Below, piece by piece: positions 27,308-38,681 of a stretch of DNA of 64,000 nt. Numbering within the stretch: the stretch's first letter is position 1; every line of letters begins with the position of its first letter. The stretch spans positions 3,534,001 through 3,598,000 of the forward strand of contig JAXRKN010000043.1 in assembly GCA_038502055.1 (NCBI GenBank). Direction: 5' to 3'. Below the pieces are notes generated by a model. That model ran no database searches. It was not told the origin of the DNA and worked only from the letters and a program-made list of their open reading frames with translations. Made by a program: the position numbers and the translations under genes. Source of the DNA: Tanytarsus gracilentus (Eukaryota > Arthropoda > Insecta > Diptera > Chironomidae).

Positions 27308-28924
27308 TTATAATTCTTCCTTCTTGACAACCACCGACGATGATGATGGTCTTTTTGATGAGGACTTATCATCCCGTCGAGCTCGGTCCTTATCGTCTCC
27401 CGTCTTTCTCTCCTTGGATCGAGATCTCCTGGATTTTTCGCGGCTCCTCGAACGTTTCTTTTCGCGAGATTTAGATCTACGACGACTGCTGCTTTCTCGA
27501 GCATATCTTTCGCGTTCTGGACGTGATCTTTCATCACGGCGATCCGATTTGCGAGGATCTTTCTCTCTCGATGTTGATCTTTCTCTCATTCGTTTTCTGT
27601 CATCGTGTCGCCTGCCATCATCTCGCATGTCTCTTCCAGCCATTCTGCGCACATCTCGTTTATCATCCATCTCTTGCTTAATATGCATAGGCATGTGCTG
27701 CTGCTGACCCATTAATGGCGGAATCATTTGAGGGCCTCCAAGCATCACATGATGAGGAGGCGGAACATTCAACGGTCTTATGGGTTGTATGTTCGGTGGT
27801 GGTTGATTCAAAGGTGTTAGCTGTTTAATTTCACCTGGTGCCCACGGTTGCGGATGAGTTGGATCCCATTGAGAATCTTGTGTTGGCTCGTAGCCATAAT
27901 TGCCAAAATCTTGCTCTTCATGATTATAAAATTCTTCAGGCGGAATATTGAACGGTTGCATTTGCATGGGCGGCTGGACTGTTCTAGAATATTCGCGTCG
28001 GTCAGCAGTCATGACTTGAATTATATTTTCACGCGGTGCTGGTGGTCTATTAGGATTTTGCGAGGCAGAGCCAATAACGTCAATGACAGCAGGGGGCTTT
28101 GGTAGTCTTGGACCACGCTTGAATCCAATATGAATTGGACGCTGACCCCCACCTTCGTGAGCTGATCCAGTTGCTAAAATTTGTTGCATGCCTTGTGGAT
28201 TTTGAGCGGCTGTCAAAGAGGCCAACCCAATTCCCGACTCATGTATTCTCATGCGCTTTTGTCTTTCGCAATACGCTCGCCAAGTCTCCTCATTAAATCC
28301 ATAATCTATTAAAAATTAATTAATGCTAATTGAAGTGAAGATGTTTGAATAACTCACTAAAGTAGTCAGTGATATCAGCTCCAGGTTTTCGCCATGGCTT
28401 ATCCTCGATGCTTTCAATAGCAAACTCAATTGAAGGCTGTCCGTTAATTGTTCCAACACTCTCAAACTCCTCAATGTTGAACTTGCTACCGGGTTGTTTC
28501 TGCTTCTGATCTGCTCCAAAGCGAGCCGATGGACCTCCACTCTTTATATCTCCGATAACTACATTAATGTCATCGTCATCGTCGTCATCATCGTCTTCAG
28601 ACGAGGCATCTTGGTTAGTTCTGGAAGTTAAAATTCGTTACTGGATCTCAAAAAAAATATTATTCAATAAAATTTACTCATCGTGATCTTTTGTGTCGTC
28701 GGCTATTAAATGTTCATCATCGCCAGCTTCCTAAAGATGAGAAAAATACGGTTTTTGAACCGGTCGAATTAAAATTTATTAAGCTTTACCTCAAATTCAA
28801 ATTCATTGGTTCCATTTTTTGCTTGTAGCTCATCTACACCGTCTGCTGACGCTTCCTCATCGCCAATATTTTCACCTTCTCCTTCAGCTCCATAAAGCCA
28901 TTCGTCGTCGTTTGGATCGGCCAT
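27308..28924 (-). CDS. Fip1: Pre-mRNA 3'-end processing factor FIP1
   Basis: Four exons (28924-28790, 28730-28678, 28620-28358, 28305-27308) give 482 aa with consistent phases. The N-terminus is acidic (DDEWLYG, then a DDDDDDDDD run). Residues about 95-160 form the conserved Fip1 motif: KPWRKPGADITDYF is completed across an intron by NYGFNEETWRAYCERQKR. A Pro/Met/Gln-rich part and a C-terminal Arg/Asp/Ser tail (RERSTSREKDP, RSRSREKSRRS) follow, as in animal FIP1L1. FIP1 is the scaffold subunit of CPSF that binds poly(A) polymerase and U-rich RNA during cleavage and polyadenylation in the nucleus. It is divergent from Rcd-1 with 294 bp between the two start codons, so a shared promoter is likely. 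The RS/RD tail is long but normal for the family. Confidence 0.92.
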
Positions 28925-29218
28925 TGAAAAGATTTAATCAAAAAACAAACAAATTTTTTTTGCAGCAACAATATTTTTTGTTTGAAAGTTTTATGCCCCG
29001 CATCCCTATCTGCACACGAATTTTACTCATTTGTGCACAATTTGCCACTATAATTTTTTATTGTGCAGATAGGGTCTATTGCATCAATAAAAATATTTAG
29101 ATTTCTTTCAATTTCGAATAAATTTAAAAAAAATCACTCAAAAAAGTCTTAAACTTAGTGAAAAATACGAATAAAGATTTCTAAGTCATAACAAATTAAA
29201 TAAATATCAACTAGAGCC
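28925..29218. promoter_or_regulatory. Bidirectional promoter between Fip1 and Rcd-1 with a symmetric motif
   Basis: The 294-bp gap between two divergent start codons holds an inverted repeat. CCCTATCTGCACA (29004-29016) is matched by its exact reverse complement TGTGCAGATAGGG (29062-29074). The perfect palindrome TTGTGCACAA (29031-29040) lies between the arms. The core TGTGCA thus occurs three times in a symmetric arrangement. The sequence is seen directly; its role as a transcription-factor site set serving both genes is inference. Confidence 0.6.
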
Positions 29219-30272
29219 ATGGCAACTGTAAGTTTTTAGGAAATTACTGAATCTTTGAAAATAAAAATTTTTTTCCACCATTGCATTACATTAATTTTTT
29301 TTTAGATGGAAGGAGGTGACTTAAAAACATACCAAGAAGTTTTCGCCTACATCACACAACTGAGTAATCCGGAAACTCGTGAAAATGCGTTGCTTGAATT
29401 GAGCAAAAAGCGAGAATCTGTGGGTGATTTGGCTCTGATGTTGTGGAATTCATTTGGAACTATTGCCGGTAAAGTAGCCGACTGGTTGTTAATATTATAG
29501 ATCTAACAGTATTTTCTTATGCAGCTCTATTGCAAGAAATTGTCGCCATCTATCCCTCAATTGCTCCTCCGACACTAACAGCTCAACAATCGAACCGTGT
29601 TTGCAATGCATTGGCTCTCTTGCAAAATGTCGCTTCTCATCACGAAACTCGCTCAGCATTTCTTCAGGCGCACATACCTCTCTTCCTGTATCCATTCTTG
29701 CATACATCGTCAAAGACGAGGCCCTTCGAGTATTTGCGATTGACTAGCTTGGGAGTTATCGGAGCTCTCGTTAAGACTGATGAACAGGAAGTGATAACTT
29801 TTTTGCTGACCACTGAAATCATCCCATTGTGCTTGCGCATTATGGAAAGCGGTTCAGAACTATCAAAAACTGTCGCTACATTCATTCTTCAGAAAATCCT
29901 TCTCGACGATAGCGGATTGTCTTACATCTGTCAAACTTACGATCGATTCTCACATGTGGCTATTATCTTGGTAAGAATTAAAATTATTTCTGAAATTTTT
30001 ATTTAAATCATTTAATTTAGGGTAAAATGGTCATTTCACTTGCCAAGGAACCCTCATCGAGACTTCTTAAGCATGTTGTTCGCTGTTACTTACGCTTGTC
30101 TGACAATCCTCGAGCACGTGAAGCGCTCCGTCGATGCTTGCCGGACCAACTTCGTGATTCCACTTTTAATCAATGCCTTCAAGACGATCGATCGACTAAA
30201 CACTGGCTGAACTTACTGATCAAGAATCTCGAATCTGGCAATGATGGAACTGGCATGCAAGGCTTGGAATAA
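29219..30272 (+). CDS. Rcd-1: CCR4-NOT subunit CNOT9 / Rcd-1
   Basis: Four exons: 29219-29227, 29306-29468, 29525-29970, 30021-30272. Together they give 289 aa, close to the roughly 300 aa of the family. The first coding exon holds only ATG GCA ACT before a gtaagt donor; an ATG also opens exon 2, so either could be used. Diagnostic blocks are NPETRENALLELSKKRESV, SNRVCNALALLQNVASH, IPLFLYPFLHT, SLGVIGALVKTDEQEV, IPLCLRIMESGSELSKT and CYLRLSDNPRAREALR. The protein is an all-helical armadillo-repeat module. It joins the CCR4-NOT deadenylase to GW182 and other recruiters, acting in mRNA decay and microRNA silencing. Conservation is very high, as expected. The 3' end converges on the secreted-protein gene with a 224-bp spacer. 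Confidence 0.97.
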
Positions 30273-30496
30273 AAATTCTTATTCGCAATTTTTTAAAAGC
30301 TTTTATTTTAATCGATCAATTTCACACCAATTCTGATAGGAAGCATTGCATGAAATTTCTTGAACATTTTCATTAAATTATAGTGCAGAAATAATTGTAA
30401 AAATTTCCATTTATAATTATTTTTTTTATGATTGAGGAGAATACAGAATACATTAAAAATTAAAACTTATCACATGATTTAAATAGTTTTTCTTCT

Positions 30497-32511
30497 CTAA
30501 AGCTCTGAATGAACATATTCCGTTGTCACTCGTTGTTCGCCTTCATTGAAACTCTGACAGTCGATTGGATATTTCTGTTGGCATTTGTATGGGTCATTTA
30601 CACTTCCGAAAAGAGTCCAAAATGGAGTGCTTGTTTTTTCACTGGAAAAAAATTAATTAATTAACATTTAAAATTCTATAAAATTTTTTGTTACCTGATG
30701 AACCACGCCGCGGCATAGCTTCCAAACTTCAAAACACCCGATTTAAATCCACCTAATCCAAGCTTTTCATTCGGATCATGAGAATTAATTTCACACAACA
30801 CGAAACGATCACACTGAGGCTCTGCCATTGCATATCGATAGGCACGATGAATTTTCAATATCGGTTCAATGATCTAACAAAAGCAAAATGATTAGCACAT
30901 GATAATTAATACAACCCGATTCTCATATTTACTTACCTCCAAATTTAGAGTGTCAGTGAGCTTATTGCTAACCTCTGTCGTGTTCATTTTCTGTAGGAAT
31001 TCTCGGTTCTTTCCCAATTTAACAACATCCTTAACGTATGTGACTAACGGCTTAACATATGGCATCGAATCTATGTCGATCATGAGATGCTTGTTAACGG
31101 CATAATTCAAGAGATTTGAGATTGTTTCGATTGGCTTTTCTATGTTGAATTGTGTCTTCTTTGGATAATTTTGCGATTGAAGGAACCCGTTGAACATCAT
31201 TTGGCCCATTGAGAAATAGCTAATTTTAAATCAAAAGTTTGAGGTTAGAAAATCGTTATATTTTTGAATAAAATACTGAGCTATTGGTGTTCACGCATTA
31301 AAAAACATTGTTAGATTATTATGTTTTATAAATCAGCGAAAAACTAAATAAAGGAGAGTAAAAGAAGAGGTAAAAACCAGAACATGGCAGCAATTGTAGA
31401 TTTTTTACAGTTACATTTCTTTTCATCGTCACATGTATATTCCAAAAAAAAGATGTGTGTGGATTTAAATAATAAAATGCGAAGATGATATTTTTACGCT
31501 AAAATTTACCGTCAATAAGAAACGGTTGAGTATAATCGAAAGAATGTCCATTATGAAGATTAAGAATATTTTAAATGTGGGTCAAAAATTTTACCTTCGA
31601 TAAACTTCAGGCTGCGAGAGATAATTTGCCCATTCGGCAAGATAGACGACAGCTTTTTGTAGCCATCGCTTGCGAAATGACTGATTTTGAAGTGACTCAA
31701 ATAGTTGGTCATAATCGACCTTTCCATCGCGTCCAAGAAATCCTTTAAAAACATTATCGAGACCAATTTTCTTGTAGATTGCATCACTCAACTCTGAATT
31801 TGTAAAATGATCCCATGCTGTATGAATTTTCTCCAAAAAAGGTGGCAAAACTGTGCCATGATCATGAGTATGTTTCTCTTGGGTTTTCTCCATTTCAGAC
31901 CCTGAGAATGAGCTTAAAGTTTGCACAATTACTGGAAGTAAATTCATCAAGTTGTCGCCGGGATGTTTTGGCTCTTCTTTTTTATATGGATTTTGTTTAC
32001 TTGATGGAATTTCGTTGGTCTCAAGCTCATCATCGTGTTCTTCATTGTTCGTGTTATAGTTGGATAGAAACGTGGAAGCGAGCGATAAAACCGTTTCCAA
32101 CCCACTGCCTTCACTAGATCTCTTGCTTCGTTGATCACCGCCTGAATTGGCTGCAGCAAACATTTGAATGACGTTCCCAATCATCGCCGGATCGAAACCG
32201 CCTCCTGCTGCATTTCCGCCCGCATTAGCTGCTAAAAGACTTCCAAGACCTGCAATAATTTGTGCTGCCCCCGACGGCTGCGCTTTTCCACCCTCCGACG
32301 ATTGCATCATATTTCCTATCATAGAAGCCATTCCAGCGATTCCTTCGAGACCTCCTCCACCCCCTTGACCTTGACTTAAATTCTCCAGGAATGACGATGC
32401 CATATCGAGAAATGGACTCGATTCCTCTGAATTTCTATTGGGTCTTTGCGTTGAGTATGCGAATGCACAGAAATGCATTGATATCACTAAAATTATCAAC
32501 TGAGATTTCAT
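30497..32511 (-). CDS. Secreted Gly/Met-rich protein of unknown function
   Basis: Four exons (32511-31595, 31219-30937, 30873-30695, 30641-30497) join in frame to 507 aa. The start MKSQLIILVISMHFCAFAYS is a clear signal peptide. Then come a Gly/Ala/Met-rich low-complexity region (a GGGGG run, MIGNMMQ, NAGGNAAGGGFDP), a dibasic RSKRS that could be a processing site, an acidic linker and a helical C-terminal half (about 200-507). The helical half has FLEKIHTAWDHF, GRDGKVDYDQLFESL and WLQKAVVYLAEWA, and ends near two cysteines (CQQKYPIDC) that could pair. No catalytic motif is visible. I do not recognise the family beyond a general impression of conserved but uncharacterised insect secreted proteins. 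The export prediction is strong and the function is unknown. It is divergent from adenosine kinase over 803 bp. Confidence 0.85.
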
Positions 32512-33314
32512 TTTATTTTTATGGAAGAACCGAACCGATCACGTTAACGTGTAAAACTTAACTGCCAGCTCTTCTCTCGCTCTACCTTGACCAAGAACAT
32601 GAAGCATGTAAACCACTCATACAACGAAAAAAATTTTATTCAGAACGGAATTGAGGTTGTTCATAATTTTCTCCATATTCTTTTATGACTCCGGTACTGT
32701 GGCGAAGAAAATACAAATGAGAGAAAGAGAGTGAATCATACAGAAAAAAAGAAGAAATTCCACTATTGCCGCCGATGTTGATGAGTGTGGTACTTTTAAC
32801 TGTAAAATTTTATAAACTTACGTGGTATTTCCATTTCTTTCAACGTGCATGCTTCCTTTCTTCTTTAGGTCGTGTAAAATTTCGTCATTCAAGCTCGCTA
32901 TATGCAATGTGATGAAAGAAAACGATAGGAAAGAAAGAGGGTAGTAAAGGATCATAATGCATGTAAAGTCGTAAAGTAATTAACTGTCTGATTTCTGCTA
33001 ATGAGTTCAAAAAAATATTTCCTAATGGATAATTTTTTGAACACGTGGCAATTTTTGGTTTGTTAATTTACTTTAATTGTATGTGATTTATTTTTGAAAT
33101 TGATCGTGCCATAATTATCAAATTTTCGCACAACCGTACAGTAAAAATTCAAGCATGTCCACACTGTTTAAAGCGCCACACACATATTTCTCGAAACTAT
33201 CGATCTTCGCAAATTTTTCTCTCACTCGCGGCTCTCAAAAAGTAGCTAAACCCGACTTATTTATTCTCCATTCGCTAACATCTAGCTAAATCAAATTAGT
33301 TAATCTTCACAAGC
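32512..33314. promoter_or_regulatory. Divergent intergenic region, secreted protein / adenosine kinase
   Basis: 803 bp of AT-rich DNA separates two outward-facing genes and should hold both promoters. A DRE-like core TATCGAT occurs near 33197, about 115 bp before the kinase start. I see no coding sequence here. The promoter role follows from gene orientation; the DRE reading is only suggestive. Confidence 0.4.
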
Positions 33315-34627
33315 ATGTCGGAGTTGAGGTATTTATTAAATTGTTGCAACTGAAGGCTAAAAATATCGAAATAAGCTTTAAAATATCTCAGAAAATACAA
33401 AATTACGCGAATCGTGTGAGGGAAAAAAAAGAAAAGCATTAACATGTGATGTCATGTACACATAAGAAGTGCTAATTAAAAATTTATTATCAGCGAAATA
33501 TTTCTAATCATTAAACATAATAGGAGCACTATTATAAAAGACGTAACACAGTGGGGTCATGAGATGTTATCGGATGAATTTTAATAAAATATTTTTCTCT
33601 TACTATTTTTAGAGAAGGTCTTTTGGTTGGTTGCGGGAATCCCTTGCTGGACATTAGTTCAACTGTCACGAATGAATATCTGGAGAAAAACGGATTAGGT
33701 GCCGATAATGCAATTCTGGCTGATGAGACGCACGTGTCTATTTTTAAGGAGCTCCAGGAAAATTCCGATGTGGACTACATTGCAGGCGGATCCGTGCAAA
33801 ACTCTCTTCGCGTTTGCCAATGGATTTTGAAAAAACCAAATGTCTGTGTCTTTTTCGGATGTGTTGGCGAGGATAAGAATGCTGAAATTCTTGAAACGCG
33901 AGCTCGTGGCGATGGTGTTGATGTACGTTATCAAAAAAGATCAGATCATTCGACGGGGAGATGCGCTGTACTTATAACGGGGAGACACAGGAGTCTTATT
34001 GCTGATTTAGCTGCGGCTAATCATTTTCAAATAGAACATCTTCAGAGGGAGGAAAATTTAAAATATCTCCAAAATGCTGAATTTTTCTACATCTCTGGAT
34101 TTTTTTTGACCGTAAGTCCACCTTCGATTCTATTCGTCGCAAAAAAAGCAATGGAACGCAACAAGCCTTTTATGATGAATCTTTCAGCGCCATTTATATC
34201 GCAATTCTTCAAAGATCCTCTCATGGAAGTTATGCCTTATATTGATATTCTTTTTGGAAATGAAGCTGAAGGATTGGCTTTTGCGAAGGAGCAAAATTTT
34301 GGAACCGAGAATCTCAAAGAAATTGGATTTAAAATGCAAAAATTGCCAAAGGCTAATGAAAATCGAAAACGAGTGGTTATTCTCACGCAGGGTCACGATC
34401 CCGTTTTGCTGTTCGAAAATGATACAGTACGCGAATTTCCCGTGAAGGAGCTCAAAGAATCTGAAATTACCGACACAAACGGAGCTGGTGATGCATTTGT
34501 TGGTGGCTTTTTAAGTCAGCTAGTTCAAAACAAGAGTTTCGATGATTGCATTCACGTTGGAATTTGTGCGGCACGTGCGATTATTCAAAGATCTGGTTGC
34601 AGCGTTGGTGGAAGCATTGAATTATAA
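33315..34627 (+). CDS. Adk: Adenosine kinase
   Basis: Two exons. A 14-nt first coding exon (33315-33328, MSEL plus two bases of Arg) splices to 33613-34627, giving 342 aa, the normal size. PfkB-family features are plain: GCGNPLLDI at the N-terminus, the sugar-binding AGGSVQNSLRVCQW, NLSAPFISQFF, and the signature DTNGAGDAFVGGFL, whose Asp near residue 297 is the catalytic base. The enzyme phosphorylates adenosine to AMP with ATP in the cytosol and nucleus. It recycles adenosine and removes a product inhibitor of methylation reactions. The splice is required: the long ORF's own first Met lies inside exon 2 and lacks the conserved start. It is tail to tail with prefoldin 6 (141 bp between stops). 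Confidence 0.96.
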
Positions 34628-34768
34628 ATTTAATCGTAGCTGCATTCTCGAATTTAATGTTAATTATTTTGTACACAATAGTTTTGTTGATCATCATTGT
34701 GTGTGGCTTTTTATAAAACATTAGGAAGCAAGACAAAAAAAAATAAAGGAAATGATTGACAAAATAAA

Positions 34769-35273
34769 TTATGATTTCATTGCGGAGATGACAGACAGCT
34801 GCTGTTGAAGCTTAGTCAAACTTTCCTTGGTCTTCTCTTGTACACCTTCAATTCCGTTTATTCGATCGTTACACTTTGACAGCTCCTTAGTAATGTACTC
34901 AATACGTTTTGAAACATTTTGCTTGCTCTCGGTAAAGCTTTGTTTCACCAAAATTGGTCCTATGAGTTTATAGACCTAAAATAAATTACATACATGAGCA
35001 ACATCCAGACGAAAATTTTCTCGCTTCTCACCGTGTTCTTGTCTTCATTTAATCTATTCATTTCCTCGAGAACATTTTGATTTTCATTAAGTTGACCATC
35101 CAGAAGTGTTCGTTGTTGCACCATCTTCGAGTATTCTATTAATTATAGTAAATAATTGAAACATTCGGCTTTTAACCTTTCGCTTCTTAATAAATTTCAC
35201 CTTTCTGCGAGGATTTGTAGTTATCAAGCTCGACCTGCAACTTCTTCTGAATTTGTGCCGCTTGAGTATCCAT
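34769..35273 (-). CDS. Pfdn6: Prefoldin subunit 6
   Basis: Three exons (35273-35201, 35135-35032, 34975-34769) give 127 aa, as in other animals. The start is MDTQAAQIQKKLQVELD. The centre carries EYSKMVQQRTLLDGQLNENQ and VYKLIGPILVKQSFTESK, the beta-hairpin signature of a beta-type prefoldin, between two long coiled coils; the second has KRIEYITKELSK. Prefoldin is a hexameric cytosolic holdase that passes nascent actin and tubulin to the TRiC/CCT chaperonin. Only the last exon is obvious as an ORF; the first two were found from splice sites and phase. Confidence 0.95.
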
Positions 35274-36631
35274 AATGCGTTGAGAGAGAATTTTTTTGCC
35301 TTGTTTTAATTAAGAAAAGTCAACTTTTTAACTATTTTGAAATTTCCTTATTTTTCGTTGCCTTTTTGGATACTTTATTTTTTAGCCAGTGACAGAATTT
35401 TAAAAAAATACGTTATAAAAATGTTTGAGAAATTTTTTTATGGGTATGAAAATTTTATTTCTGTTGTAAGCTAATGTGTATGATTAATAATTGATTTTTA
35501 TATGATTCAAATGACATCAATTAATTCGTAACTCATATCCAACGAAAAAATACATCCCTAAAAAAGGCAAAAAAATTTTGTCGGAAACTTCCGAAAACAT
35601 ACTATGATTCAACTTTTTATATAGTTTTTCTTACATCACATGACTTTAGAGTCATTATGATTTATGACCAGACGGAACCGCTTAAAATGCGAATTTGGAT
35701 TGTAAAGTGATATATAAATTAATCATCGAGACTTAGTAGATGTTAATTTCCAACATGCGGAGAAAAATTAAATATTTTCAAGGTGGAAGTGAAAATAAAT
35801 CTTACGTGCAATGTTACAGAGATCCAAATAACTCATTTCCACAGGAAAATATAAATTTGTTGATTCACAACTAGCATGGCAGAAGGCACACTTTTTTGAT
35901 TATCAAAAAAAGAAAATTTAACGACCGACCTTGAATAAAGCTGGAAGTGAAGAGCGAGGAAAATATATTGTCGTCAATCAAAGTCACAAAAGAATTTCAC
36001 GAGTGATTTAATCTCAAAAATGATTCACATGGTGCTGATCTTAATATTTTCACATGACATAAAAAATTATTGAAGCATTTTCACTTGGGTTGTATATTAC
36101 TAATTATTACAATATTTACGTCTACTTAGCATTTTTATTAATAGTTGTAATTTCTAAAATTGAAAATGTCTCTCTTTAGGATTGTGGGAGATTCATAATA
36201 ATGTCTTCAAAAAACAGGGATGATAGACGAAAAATTTATTGCATTTTTTTCAGCACATTACTCCTGGCGCTAACCAAGAATATCTAAATTTGTTTAAACC
36301 CTCTTATTAACCCTGTAGTAATTATTCAATTGAAGTGAAAGATGTGGCATTATGAAAAATTGTCACATAAATCTTTGCGCGAAAGAGCTCACTACTGATC
36401 ATGTCAGCCAATCATATGAAATACCAAAAATATTTTCGTTTCTTTGAATTTTTTTCCTAAACAAATTGAAAAGCGATTGAATAAGTTAATTAATACTTTT
36501 TATTAACGATCCTTACAATTACAAGAGGCAAATATGAAATTAATGAATGGAAGTTAAACTTTTAAATTTATTCGAATTTACGTAAAGAAAGAATTTAAAA
36601 TCAAGATCAAAATGTAATTAATTTTTTTTCT
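35274..36631. other. Intergenic region, no gene seen
   Basis: About 1.36 kb of AT-rich DNA runs from the prefoldin 6 start to the 3' end of the left SDR gene. No reading frame carries recognisable protein sequence, and I see no RNA gene or repeat. It should contain the prefoldin promoter and the SDR poly(A) site. Confidence 0.5.
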
Positions 36632-38681
36632 TTAAAGGAATTCTCCAACAGGTTTAATGATGAGCTCATGGATGAGCACATTTTCAGGGGTCGAGATTGC
36701 ATATAAAACGGCATCAGCTACATCTTGTGGCTTGAGCTTAGGCATTAATTTGATCATGTCGTGAGAAGTGTTTAATGTACCAATGTCACCTAAAAAGAGA
36801 GAAAAAAACAATTTAAATTTAAAATTTATCAATAGAATGCAATTCAGAATTTTAATTAATTTTTTTTAAATTTATCTTTTAGTCACGTTCCCTCGAGAAA
36901 ACTGACGGTCATAATTAAACTCAACGTGGTTTCGCTATTTTTAAACCAAGAGAATAAATGTCATAAAACTGTCATGCCCGCTTATTTAATATATTAGACG
37001 CGCCGAAAATCTTAACACCGCTCAGCCGTTATTCAAGTCACTGGATATTAAAGAACATAAATTTTATCTTTTTTTTCCTTGGTGGCATATAGCGAGAAAT
37101 TTTGAATGTAATTTACGTAACGCGTGCCAAAGTTTTTCGCTCGTTTTTATATCGGAATGACCACGTTGAAAACTTATCAGAAATTCACAAGAACTGTCTC
37201 TCTGGTTCAGCATAAATTTATCTACTTACCCTCAACTAATCCAGGGCTAATAGATGTGATCTTGATCTTTGTTCCTAAGTATAACAATTCTTGTCGAACG
37301 CATTCGGTGATCGCTGTCACAGCGAATCTTTAAATGAGAGAGAAAATTTGCATATAATTATTGTGTCTCGCAACTATGCCCGAGGTTAATTAACTCTCGA
37401 GTAAAAATAATTTTTAAACACTCACTTTGAAGCCTTTATGCGAGAAATTATATTTATTTTATTGTAGATGCGAATAGAAAATGAGAACAAGAGACAAATA
37501 AATTTTGGTAATTAATCATTAGGAAAATTTTTGATTGAATTTATTACTCACAGGATACATCCCATTAAGTGGCTTTAAAAAGAAAATAAATATTTAGTAA
37601 TGTATTAAAAAATTATATTTCAAAATATAAAATAATCACCTTAGTGCCGGGCTGTTAAAAAGTTAAAATTTAATTATTCTGCAATATTTTATATGCATTT
37701 TAAAACTTACCACACAAGCGTGAATTTTGTGTCCAAAAATGGAATTGATATTAACAATGTGCCCAATGGTTCCTTGTTCCTCGTCGCGTTTCTTCATCAA
37801 TTTAACCGCTTCACGTGTCACCAAGCAAAGACCGATGATGTTTGTCTCCATCGTTCGATATAATTCGATAGTGTTTTTTTCATCCAGGAGGAGTCCTTTA
37901 ATTTATAAAAAAAATATTGAAAACTTTCAATTTTCGCAGCAATCGTAAATTTTGAATGTCAAAAAATTATAATTTTTACTCGCCTTTTGTGATTACACCT
38001 GTACAAAAAATTAAGCTTATTTAGTCCATTGAAAATTAACCTTTAATTAAATATTACCAGCATTGTTAATGAGAAGATCAATTCCACCGCAAACTTCTTC
38101 AATCCACTTAAAAGCAGCAGCAAGCTGTTTTTCGTCGCGAATATCGACTTCAATACAGTTAAACTGACCTTTGGTAGAAGCTATAAGAGTCTTTCGGATT
38201 GCCTGTCAAAAAATCATGTTAAATATTTTTAATTCACCTAAAGACATTTTTGGCAAAAATTTTATCAAATTTTTATAGGCAATTTATGTGTTATTTATTG
38301 CTTTTCAAAAAAAAACTTGTTGATCAAAGAATTTCTCATTCTCTGTGAAAAAGGAAAATTTATGAAGCGTTTTTTAAGAAAAACGTGATCAATTTTTTTT
38401 GATGCAATACCTTTGAACTATAGGAGTCTGAGTTTTGAAGAAATTCAGAATTAATAGCGGAGGTAATAAATTTTTTTCTTCTTACTTCCATCTTATCCTT
38501 CCGTTTTGAAAGCCCGCAAACAATCATTCCTGCATCACATAGACTAAGACATAGGGCTGCCCCAATTCCGACTGTAATTAATTAATTTTACAATTAAATT
38601 TATTTAATCACTCTCATGAGAAAACTAACCTGATGCTCCGGTAACCACTGCCACTTTTCCTTCCCACTTTGACAAATCCAT
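36632..38681 (-). CDS. Short-chain dehydrogenase/reductase, SDR11/farnesol-dehydrogenase-like, with microexons
   Basis: Ten exons: 38681-38630, 38571-38486, 38202-38058, 37998-37984, 37895-37711, 37651-37640, 37572-37552, 37433-37426, 37327-37230, 36789-36632. They give 259 aa, the usual SDR length. It starts MDLSKWEGKVAVVTGAS with the cofactor loop TGASVGIG, then NNAG (92-95), catalytic Ser151 in NSIFGH, and Tyr171/Lys175 in YPASK. This is the NADP-dependent oxidoreductase fold of insect farnesol dehydrogenase-like enzymes; the substrate cannot be told from sequence. Four exons are tiny (15, 12, 21, 8 nt). The catalytic Tyr and Lys lie on different microexons, and the Lys codon is split. The intron after the 15-nt exon has a GC donor (AAAG|gcgagt). 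The plus-strand paralogue about 6 kb away confirms the spliced sequence. Confidence 0.88.

Noticed and set aside
29306..29500. Reading the Rcd-1 exon 2 frame through to its stop as a short protein
   Set aside because: The end (GKVADWLLIL) is intronic; splicing at GCCG|gtaaag restores the invariant FGTIAALLQEI block.
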